Shown here: positions 1 through 11,000 of the stretch, in pieces
Layout of the letters: every line of letters starts with the position of its first letter
Numbering within the stretch: position 1 is the stretch's first letter
Source: Saccoglossus kowalevskii
Lineage: Eukaryota; Hemichordata; Enteropneusta; Harrimaniidae
Assembly (NCBI RefSeq): GCF_000003605.2
Contig: NW_003151783.1
Coordinates: 33,204 to 55,604 of the forward strand
DNA length: 22,401 nt
Direction: 5' to 3'
Made by a program: the position numbers and the translations under genes
Notes under the pieces: model-generated
What the model was told of the DNA's origin: nothing
The model's input: the letters and a program-made list of their open reading frames with translations, nothing else
The model's database searches: none

Positions 1-1
1 G

Positions 2-1263
2 GGGTGAACATTTGTATTATTATACCGAATAAATCTTAAAACAGACATTGTGGCACTCAATCATGGCAATATTCCAGGTCATCATTAGAAAGATTTTCAG
101 AGGCAAATTTAATCTCCACTCAAGGCAGCTTAGGCTATCTCGAAGGATTGCAGGAAATTGATCCTTACCGATTCATATTTATGAATTAATCGGGATTCAG
201 GTACCATAGTGTTTGTAACTGAGTACTCCTAAAGATACGCAAAAAAAAAAAAAAACGAACTTTCGCGTAGGATTTTTCATGCAAACATTGTCAATGATTC
301 CCCGACAATGATTCAATTTTATCTTTCAATTTTTCCAAGACGTGGCAAACCCTGCTCATGACCGGAGATGTCGTCGAGATGCAGGCGCGATTCCTCTTAG
401 CAACCGGTTCTATTTATTTCCAACGCGTGTGGTTGGCACTTTAGATTACGTTTATTTTGTTCTTTTATTCACAAAATCTATCACTGGCAGCATTTGTTTT
501 GTCATGTCTCACAACTTAATGTCCAAGCAGACTTTGTTTTGGCTGTAAGTGAACTACGTTCATGGAAGTATTTCGCCCAGAAAACTGAATACCCTGCAAA
601 ATTTGAATCTTTTATTTTATAACGAGACATTGGGCACAAAAATAAAAACCATAATTGTAATTCAACAAGTTTATGTAACGTGTTAGTCTGTTTGCCAGCC
701 GCCTAGTTAAAAAACGTGATGTCCATTGATGTCGGCGTCGATAACTTCGAACAAGTAAGTTGGGCGCTGGCCGACATTGCATTTGCAATTATTGTATTTG
801 TTTGACAAATTGTACAATACGGTCATTCTATAACAATCGATTGGTCATTTTTTTTCACAGTCTTTCTATTCCTGCAGATATTCTTCAATATTGTTATAGG
901 TGACATGGATTTACATAACTACAACTTGACCTGCGTTAAACCCAAACCATGCGTACAAGGCAACCGTCATTCTACACACGGTTACTCGACGAATACCGTA
1001 CTCTACAGTATTTTTTCAACGTTTGTTCTATAAATTTCTGATTGTATTTATTCTTCTTTTAACATCATAAAAACAAAAATGATACACTTGTACATGAAAC
1101 AATAGGTAATGAACTTTAAAAGCGGGCGGTTGCGCTGTCAGACAATTGAGCGAGCAACGTGCGAGCGGATACTTCCAGATTTGCGCGGTCGAAAAAAAAA
1201 CGGAAATTGTCCAAACTTTAACAAAGCGAGCGAAAAAAAAGCGATCGAAATCCGGAAGTGGGC
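2..1263 (+). repeat. Left arm of a long inverted repeat (element A)
   Basis: This stretch is the reverse complement of 3742-5177 with high identity. For example, 17-94 against the complement of 5085-5162 shows about one mismatch in 78. It lacks about 170 bases that the right arm carries around 3985-4158. Its inner end carries GC-rich subterminal motifs (aagcgagcg, gcgatcgaaa, ccggaag). The outer end is cut off by the window. The small ORF at 342-548 is not conserved in frame in the right arm, so I do not call it a gene. Confidence 0.93.
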
Positions 1264-1877
1264 ATAGAACACTCTCCCAGAGTATTTTAAACTGAAATTG
1301 ACATCAAACTGTAAGGCCGTCTGATTAGCTCCTGAAAGTCTGATGACATTTCACTTCCATGTTTTCATAATGGATCTGAAATGTGACTTTCACTCAGTGA
1401 AGGAACCTTTGATCTTATAAATTCCATCCTTAAGTCAATAAAAGTTAGTTGTCTGTACGGGATGTGGATTTGGTACATTACGATTCACCTGTTAGTAAAT
1501 AATCTACTGACTTGCTGTACACATTCCAAAAGGATGAGTCCATTTGTTCAAGGGTTGACATTTTAAGTCCTGGGTGGAGGACAATATATTGCATTAACAT
1601 ACAGTCGAGCGACCACATTTACTTTTAATTTTAGTATATTTAAATAATTTAAAAAAGTGGCGTGGCCACAAGTTAGTGCCAGTGAGATTCGTAAAACCAA
1701 CTGTTCAGTCAAAACCTAAGCAGTTAACCAATTCGCTAGCAAGTTTGCAAATTGGCTGCCCCAATACTATTGAGACAAAGGATCAAATTTATTGCTTCCT
1801 TCCTGTTCAGTGATGAAACTTCCTTTTCAGTGATGAAACTTCTGTTTCAGTAAGGACAGGTTGTGCTTTTTTCATAG
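1264..1877. other. Intron between inverted-repeat left arm and visible exon 1
   Basis: The intron is AT-rich. No ORF or RAD9-like coding segment was recognised on either strand apart from the short tandem repeat at 1806-1852. The missing N-terminal exon is not here. Confidence 0.6.
1806..1852 (+). repeat. 20-bp tandem repeat just upstream of the visible exon 1 acceptor
   Basis: The sequence ttcagtgatgaaacttc is present at 1806-1822 and 1826-1842, with a partial third copy (ttcagta) at 1846-1852. It ends about 25 bases before the splice acceptor at 1877. Each unit contains a ttcag, so it multiplies acceptor-like sites. Confidence 0.85.
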
Positions 1878-2042
1878 CTTGCACTGAGAACAGTAAATAC
1901 ATCCAGATCAGCATATGCATGTTTTATGTTTGCACCAACATTCTTCTATCACTATGACGATGGTAAATGTCAGAATGATACTCAACAACAGGAGAAGGAG
2001 AATGAAGATGATGGAAAATTCAAATGCAAAATAACAATGAAG
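1878..2042 (+). CDS. RAD9: RAD9 visible exon 1 (PCNA-like domain, N-terminal part)
   Basis: The exon is 165 bases, 55 codons, phase 0 at both ends. The acceptor is ttttttcatag and the donor is aag|gtatgt. It begins LALRTVNTSRSAYACFMFAP, which aligns with vertebrate RAD9 from about residue 36. It ends FKCKITMK, matching the conserved end of the first clamp segment. A Gln/Glu/Asp-rich loop (QQQEKENEDDG) sits where family members vary in length. The upstream exon or exons encoding the start codon were searched for in 1-1877 and not found, so they probably lie before the window. Confidence 0.95.
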
Positions 2043-5000
2043 GTATGTTCTTATGTGCTGTCATGAAAGCACCCTTGTCTCACTTTTGCATCTGTTGTTC
2101 ATTAAACCAGGGCTTTGTACCTTCATGCTGTGTTATAGCGCCCCCATACTGCCATTTTGATGAAATTGTTATCTAAGCTTTCACTATTTCAAGCAAAGTA
2201 CATTTGATTGACTTAATAAGGGATAAACCTTTTAAAATTGGGGGATCAGTGTTCAAGATCATATTGATTGCAATGGTTGGATTTGTATTCCAGAATGATA
2301 ATAGTTACTTGTGAAATTTGAATCCCCAATTTAAAATGGTCGACTGGCAGCCATTTTGTTTTCACTCTATAGTGATCAAATGTTAGATATCAGTTTTCAG
2401 GTTGTTTCTTTTATACATCACTTATAATAGTTTTGTGTATATGGGCATTTGTCTCTAACATGTTATTGCTTTTATTCACAGTCTTGCTTATCTGTTTTTA
2501 AGTCACTTCCTACTATTGAGAAAACTGTCGAAAAATGTAAGATAAAATTAAACTTTACAGATGCCAGGCTTGTATTTACACTACTCTGTAAACATGGTGA
2601 GATATATTTTTAAATTTCAGTGATTTTTATGCTCCTATGACAAACAAATTGCTAATTTTGAAAATTATTATCATTTTAATATTCTATTATGCCAACATAT
2701 TTGAAGGTTTTCCTCAAAGATGAATTTGGAAAAACAATAATTATTGTATATTTTTAGCCTATAAACAGAGATATTACGGGGGATTTGGGTTCCATTTGTG
2801 CATCCAGAGCCATTTATCAGACATGCTTTGATCGATAACTTTTATACTTTGATTAACAAGGCGATTTCATTCAAACTTCATGCATATTAAGTGTCTAGGT
2901 GCATCTTGTATTATTTGAACAAAAATAGCCGTCTGTCGACCAGTTTGTTATTTATTCATGTCCAGACCATAATTCCTCTGATACAACCGAAAGTTTGCTC
3001 TCAAGAACTTTACTAATAATTTTATATACAGTATGTTATGCGATTTGATAAAATTTGGCGATTGACTGTCATTTGTCTCTCAAATCCAAAAATCACAGTC
3101 TGTATGTTCAGAACAGTTTCTCAGAAATGAACAGGGTGATATCATTCAAACTTTGTAATAGGCTTCCACATATTTGTATTCCAATCATACTGTATTGAGA
3201 TTGAAATACAGATGGTGCATGTAATCCTTTGGTAGAAATGTACATTTTTGTTGTCAAATACTGATATCTACTACTGGTAAAACCACACTGGTTCAGTACA
3301 GTGTTAATGCTTGTTGCTAAAAATACAATAAAGATTTGTTTCACAAAATTAAATTTCTTTACATTAATATGTTTTTTTACAGGAATAACGAAGACGTATA
3401 ATCTGACGTTTCAGGAAACTGAATCATTGCAAGCTGTCTTTGCTAAAGATCTCTGTCCAAACAAAATAGTTGCCCAGTCCAAGTAAGCAATATTGATTTA
3501 CCATTTTCTGGATTCATGAAATATTGTTCCATCATGTCAGCAACTTGTAGGCGAGTTTGTACATCTGTTGACATTTTTAGGACATGCAAGACTGATTATG
3601 TTGGTACAAAGTTAAATCATGATAGCATACATGCACATTTCATTTCATTACCTTTGCCTGACTAGTGACCAGTTTATTGTCTTTTTGGTCCACCTTGGTG
3701 TCTTACTGTAGGTATACAGTACTCATTTCGCCCAACCTCCAGCCCGCTTCCGGATTTCGATCGCTTTTTTTTTCGCTCGCTTTGTTCAATTCGACCAGAC
3801 AATTTCTGCTTTTTTTTTTTAATGCACAAATCCGGAAGTATCCGCTCGCTCGCTCGCTCACTTTCCTGACAGCGCAACCGCCCGCATTTACAGTTCATTA
3901 CCTATTGTTTCATGTACAAGTGTATCATTTTTGTTTTTATGATGTTAAAAGAAGAATAAATGCAATCAGAAATTATAGAACGACCGTAAAAAAAAATACG
4001 GTGGATCACACTGCCATATAAAATTGGTAATAATACATACGCGTAGAAATAATGTCCACTATAAACAAGATCGAACCAAACATGTAAAATCAAATACGAC
4101 ACTGACACAGACACAACTAATATGAAATAAAACTATCTATTTTTGGTGGAGAACGAAAAATGTCTACTGTAGAGTACGGTACATGTATTTGTCGAGTAAC
4201 TGTGTGTAGAATGATGGTTGCCTTGCACGCATGGTTTCGGTTTAACGCGGGTCAAGTTGTAGTTATGTAAATCCATGGCATCTATAAAAATATTGAAGAA
4301 TATCTGCAGGAATAGTAAGACTGAAAAAAAACGACCAATCGATTGTTATAGAATGACCGTACTGTATAATTTGTCAAACAAATACAATAATTGCAAATGT
4401 AATGTCGGCCGGCACCTATCTTACTTGTCCGAAGTTATTGAAACCGACATCAATAGAGATCGTGTTTTTTAACTAGGCGGCAGGCAAGCGGACTAACACG
4501 TTACATAAACTTGTTGAATTTAATAATTATGGTTTTTATTTTTGCGCCCAATGTCTCGTTATAAAATAAAGGATTAAAATTTTGCAGGGTATTCCATTTT
4601 GCGAACTCTGAGCAAAATACTTCCATGAGCTGTACGTAGTTCACTTACAGCCAAAACAAAGTCAGCTTGTACATTAAATTGTGAGACGCGACAAAACAAA
4701 CACTGCCAGTGATAGGTTTCGTGAATAAAAGAACAAAATAAACGCAATCAAAGGCGCCAACCACACGGGTTGGAAATAAATAGAACGCGTTGGAAATAAA
4801 TAGAACGCGTTGCTAAGAGGAATCGTACCTGCATCTCGACGACGTCTTGGAAAAATTGAAAGATAAAAAGGAATCGGTGTCGGGGAACCATTGACATTGT
4901 TTGCATGAAAAATCCTACGCGAAAGTTCGTGTTTTTTTGTGTATCTTTAGGAATACTCAGTTACAAACACTATGGTACCTGAATCCCGATTAATTCATAA

Positions 5001-8000
5001 ATATGAATCGGTAAGGATCAATTTCCTGCAATCCTTTGAGATAGCCTAAGCTGCCTTGAGTGGAGATTAAATTTGCCTCTGAAAATCTTTCTAATGATGA
5101 CCTGGAATATTGCCATGATTGAGTGCCACAATTTCTGTTTTAAGATTTATTCGGTATAATAATACAAATGTTCACCCTGAACAGAGGTTGACATACAGTT
5201 CTAGCGACCCAAAGAGCTCATTGTCAACCGAGGCGAAGCACTACGATAAAGACGTTTCGTTCCCAATAAATAATAATAAAAAAAAGACTTCCCCTTCCCG
5301 ACATTATGACATTTTTTTGTCTTTTCTGGGGGGGAAACCCCTGAAAAAAAAAACTGATTATAAATTTATATTAAGATTACACACAAATATTACAGAAAAA
5401 AATAATTTGCTATATTATCTATATTTGTGACTGAAAGGAGCTAGATGAAATTACAAACTCATGTATGAACAATAACTTTAAAAAATATGATTTTACTTGG
5501 TAAAAATATTGTATTTTTCTACATATGGGGTATATGGCTTGTTCTCGCATTAGCATAATTTTCATCGAGTTCACTCATCGCTTTCCCACATGCATTTCTC
5601 GTTCTTTGCTGCTAACTTTTTTTGCACTCTAATATGTTGTTGTTTTTGTCTTTCTAAACATCAAGTTTATTTTGATTGAAATTCAATGAGATTGTTTGAA
5701 TTTTGAATTTGATGACGATTCGAATTTATCCACTTTTACAGTGATCAATATTGCGTTCGAGTTGAGTCTTGCGGTGTTTTTCGTCAATGTATTAAATACA
5801 AGTGCTTTGGGAAATAGCATAATTTTATATTGCATAAGGGAAAGAGTCTGATGAGGCTGCCAGTGTGTCACAACACGTTTTATTTATTTTCAACGCGCGT
5901 GGTCGGCTCCTCTGATTGCATTTATTTTGTATTTTTATTTTCGAAATGCATCACTGGCTGCATTTGTTTTGTTTTATGTTTTCCTCTCTTTCATTTTTCG
6001 TCCGGCTGCTGCCAATCCAATAATTCGTCGCCTTATATACTCGGACAAGCGATTAATCGTCACAGTCATTATACTAGTAGTTTAAGTCCAATTGATTTGC
6101 AGAAATTCAGCTATGCGATGATTATATGTGCAGTTTTGTTTTGCGCACCCAGACACGAGCAAAAGTTAACCCGATAGATTTTCTGAACTACAGCATTCGT
6201 ATTACTTATGCCAATTGAGTAAGGGTCATAGTGTGAGTTGCATTCGCAAATAACAAAGTGTCAAATTATTTTGAGCGCCGTTTGGAATAAATTTAGTCAA
6301 AATCACACACAGAAACACACACACAAATACTAGTACTCAATACATATCACGATTGATTGACCAGTTATATAGCTGCTTGAACTACGCACACAAGGACGTA
6401 AATATGTAAAAACAGGTCACAGTTCGACTTGTGTAGCAAACGTTACAATGTGTCAAGTGATTTGAAGGCATCTATGTCCCCCTTCCCAATACAGAGAAGC
6501 AATACGTGTTGTATTTTGAATCGTCATTAAAACCTAAATTTATTATGAATAAAAACACAAGTTTATAGATACAATGTACGATCATCGTTACTCCAGCGGA
6601 CGATGTTTCTGAAGCCAGCCATAGCAAGAGCGAACGAACAAAAGCAAGCGATGGAGCGGGAAAAAAGCGATCGGTTTCCGGTCGAAAAGCAGCGAGCGGT
6701 CGAAAATTAAGCGATAAGCGGTCGAAAAAAAAGCGATAAAAGCGGGAGGTTGGGCGGAATGAGTACTGTAGGTCCATTCCATTCAAACTCGGTAATAACT
6801 AACATTCATGTTAGGATGTTGATGTGCATCATTTTGTTTCTGGGTTTGACTTAACTGTCTGGTGTGGCCATTGCTCCTAATTTCAGGTACACTTTTACAG
6901 ATTTTATTTAAATTTGGTACAAAGGTAAGGTACCGGTATATTGAATTGCATGAACCTCAAAATCGTAAAATTTGAACATGTCATCAAGCTTTTTTCTGGC
7001 ATGCTAAGTTTTTGCTTAGAGTGAGAGGATCAATAGACTTGGTTTTTCTTCTCAAACAGTGTTCTATTCTTGTTATCACGCCGATGTGACCATGGTGGAT
7101 TAATGAACAAGATGGCAAAAAAATAGAAAAAGCAAGTCAGCGACCAATTACATCTAAGGACTACTGGTATTCAAGTACTTTAATCTTGCAGTGAAATCTT
7201 GAAAAATGAAATACTGAATTACTGACTAAAAATTTCTAGAACCTGGTTTGATGTAGTCCTAAAACAGAGCCTCATGGATTGACCTCCATGTATGCATTCA
7301 TCCATCATATTGGACAAACATGTGTCATTGACAATGACATATGAGTAACACTGAATGTCTACTCATGGATATAAGACTTGTACATGTATTCTCCCTGATT
7401 CTGTCTAGATTGTTGTGTGACGCAGTCGGTAATTTCCAAACATCACAAGAAGAAGTCACATTGATTGTTTCACCAGAAAAAGTCTGTTTAAAAAATTATG
7501 TGGATGATGAGCCAGGTAGGTACATTGCTTGTAATTTTTTTAGAAGATAGCATTATTACATTGACAACTTATTAATAATGTGTACGACCTATTGTTGTTT
7601 ATATTGTCCTGATGATATATTGAATTACAATCTCTGACTCAACAGTTGTTATCACCTTATTTGTAAAGCTGGTTGATAAATCAGTGATTACAAAACATTA
7701 GATTCCCCATTTATGACACAAACACTTCAAGTTACAGTTTAAAATACTTTATTGGCATTAACATTAACAGCGAACATACATAGGCGATGAGCACCCAGAC
7801 ATGAAACAGTAGAATAAGTGAAATAAATATCTAACTGATATGACAGCATATAAATACAACATTGTTCAAAAAATACTATACTCTAGCCCCCAAATTATAT
7901 TGTTAGAATTCGTAAGTGCAGGTAGAAACAGCGTGACTGCAACTACAAGGTAGAAAAACAGTGTGACTGCAGCTCTACAAGTACAAAGGTTAGTTGGTAT

Positions 8001-11000
8001 AGGTATCTCTACAGGTTGAAGCAGCGTGACTGCAACGCCAAGGTAGAAAGACAGCGTGACTGTAGCTCTGCAAGAACAAGGATTAGTAGGTAGTGGTAGC
8101 TCTACAGGTAGAAACAGCGTGACTGCAACTACAAAGAAATCAGTTACCTATGAGGTAGAAACACTGAGCACTGTAACTACAATGATATGAACAATGAGAT
8201 ATAAACCAGTAGTGGGTGATTATCATGTTTATCTTGGGGGGGGGGGTGTCCACCTAAAAGCAAACCTTTATTTATGTTTTACTGCTATAAAATAATTCAA
8301 GTCTAAATTAGAGTTAAAAGAAAAATCTGACTATTCTCAGATCGGTCGAAATTTAAGATTATGTAGTAATTCAGCAATCAATATGCATAGCTCTATTGCA
8401 AACACTTTTAAAAATTTTCTATGGGCTATAACAAGAGATATAACCACTAGATGGCGCTATTTCAACTTTAACAATTTCAAGGAATTTTTTTATTTTTAAA
8501 ACATCAGTTGTGGAAAACCTCCACAGATAGTCAGAGATTGCTGATGTGTTGGTTCAGACAGTCTGAAAAAGTTTGATTACTTCATCCATTCATGGAGAAC
8601 ATGGTATCTAAATCATTATGCAATCAGCAATAATTTGCAGAAGAGCACATTTATGTAGAACCTGCTACTTGTATCTGTCATGCTAATAAGATTACTTTTG
8701 TCATTCTAAGATCCCAATAAAGTGATGCATACTGAGATGTCTCTCTTACCAGAAGAATTTGATGATTACACAATTGGACTTGATACAGAAGTTACATTTT
8801 GTTTGAAAGAATTAAGGGTGAGAAACCTTCTGCCTTTTCCTCATTCAGATCCAGTCTTATATTGAGAATATAAAAACTTATCACATGTATCCTTCAAATT
8901 TCATGCCATGTGATATTTTTGATACTTTAATGACAAATTTTATTAGCCTCTTACGTGAGAATATTTATATTCATAGTTATACATATTTTTTTACAGGCAA
9001 TTTTAACATTTGCTGATGCCTGTTATCAACATGTTTCAATTTTCTTTGAAACAATTGGAAAGTAAGTAAACAAATGACTCCAATTTGACTTGTATCACGT
9101 TTGTTGCTTGGCTCTCAAATTTGTTATTTTATATCTTGGTTTCTTCAATGAGATTCTACTGTATTTAGTAAATTTGTATTATCTCAAATGATTAAGTGTA
9201 TTTATGTGATGTACTACTACTGTTAGAAGCACATCTCTAATAGAAATGCATATCAACCAAAACATCACAGTTGTTGCATATTGAATCATTGTTTACTATA
9301 TCACCTACCAGAAAGTTTGTGGAAATATTAAATTTCATTTATTACTCATTAGGCTTAATTACAGATTACAGCCCTGAACGGAAACTATTAGGGAATATAC
9401 CTGGGTCCACAAAGAACACCCTAGGGTAGCAATCCCTATAGAAAAAAAGGCCTCTCCTAAGGGGTCACCTTCAGGGTGATCACGCAATCGAGGCCTGACC
9501 CGTTTATTCTCTCTTGTTTCCGCTGGCCAGCAGGCAAAACGAGAGCAGATTGCAGTTTTTATGACTGAGATTATCTAGGAAATCTAGTGTTGGTGAGCGA
9601 CTTCATTACGGTAAAGGCTTTCCATTATTAGGGGCCCCATTTTTGGCTCAACGGACCATAGGTCCTGCGTCTGTCGTCTGTCTATCTATCTATCTGTCTG
9701 TCTGTGCACGATTTCTTCTCAAAAAATGCCAAACCTTGATGAGTGGAGATGGTAATTTGTTCATGAGAAGTTGATCTGCCAAAAATTATGCAAATTAGCC
9801 CCCCCAAAACTCTGGCGGTCTATTGTGAGAGCGCCATCTATAGTATGGTGTTGGAATAACTTTGTTTATGAATAAGTCTGTGCGTCCCTGTATCGGTCAG
9901 TCGAATTGTTTCCATCTGTGTGGACAGGTCGATTCTCCTGTTAAATCGACTGAATTCCTTCCAAAGACTGAACTAAAGTGGTTATGGATGTTGTGGAACT
10001 CTTGGGACAGACGAAATTGTGTTTGCGTGGAATTTAGAGACTGGCAGAAGTCTTTTCCGAAAGTTGTGGTTGTGTGGATCGACCGCAGAGCTGGCAGTCT
10101 GCTGTTGCCATTGTGTTGAACGAAACTGTGGTTGAACCTAGCTGCAGTTCTGTAGCTCACTTGGTTTTGCTGTCGGTTATTTCGCTCGTCGTGGTGTTAA
10201 CGCGAAACCATGGAGCTCCAGTTCCATCCTTTGCGAGTTACCCTATTTTACCGAACTGAAATCATTATTTTCGCCATAAGTTTCTACCTTTCTACTGTCG
10301 ATGGGTCCCGAAACTATTTCATCAATTATTTTGAGGGCGATGGTCTGAAATTGGTCGATTTCAAGACGAAAACCGCGGAAAACTACAGCGAAATCTCCAT
10401 GTTTGCCGCCATTTTGAATAAGTTATCGTGACGCCACATGGCGTCATAATTTTCCCATTTCACGCGATTTTCGTCGTGTTACGACTCGACTTGATTTCAG
10501 TTCAGACTATTTTAAAATGGTCATTTTTGGTCAAAAATTCTATTTTCGACTTCTTCTTCAAAACCGGTAGCCTGACTGCTTTGATACTTGGGAAATATTT
10601 TTGTCATTTTTGGTTAAAAATGGAATTTCAACTAACCACTATTTCCAATGCTTTGGTGTTAGGCATACATGTGTTTATTATTCCATTGACAACTTTGTGT
10701 GGCGATATTTCATTTAAAAGTACAAATTTAAACGAAAAGTTGTGGCATATACAGCACTAATCTTTTGTACAATAGCCGTTGAGCAACAGGCCTATTTTTT
10801 TTTCACGATCTCATTTTGTATTTTTTTCTAGACTGCAGAGGTATGTACAACCTAGAAAATATGCCATATGCGAGTATGGTAAAAACGGCATATGTGAGTG
10901 GTAAAATGCATCATTTGTGAGTGGCAAAAAAGGCCTATGCGAAATGTGTTGGTGAGTGGTAAAACAAAGGCCGCGAAAACGGGTGTATGCGAGGGGTGAA

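Larger units (their letters stand above)
9628..10800 (+). mobile_element. Hairpin-headed non-autonomous repeat
   Basis: It starts near ttaggggccccatttttggc, has a small hairpin ggacc-ata-ggtcc at 9653-9665, and continues with cgtctgtcgtctgtc and a (TCTA/TCTG)n run. This head layout recurs at 15682 and 20667. The following kilobase contains the same phrases as the arrays (aaaatggtcatttttggtca, caaaaccggtagcctgactg). The overlapping ORFs at 9862-10760 look like chance frames in a repeat. The boundaries are inferred. Confidence 0.5.

Noticed and set aside
342-548. 68-codon ORF in the left repeat arm, similar to a frame at 5830-6177
   Set aside because: The similarity is explained by shared repeat DNA. 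The same region in the right arm is frameshifted by a 20-base duplication, and no family is recognised.
3665-4114. Overlapping ORFs on both strands in the right arm
   Set aside because: They arise from low-complexity cgctcgctcg and poly-T sequence, are not conserved in the left arm, and have no domain.
6472-6786. Two overlapping minus-strand ORFs rich in Arg, Phe and Ser
   Set aside because: They are translations of the repetitive subterminal gcgatcg/gtcgaaa motifs of element A.
9862-10760. Run of forward ORFs of 61-110 codons
   Set aside because: They have no recognisable protein, the frames break repeatedly, and the DNA matches repeat phrases found elsewhere.
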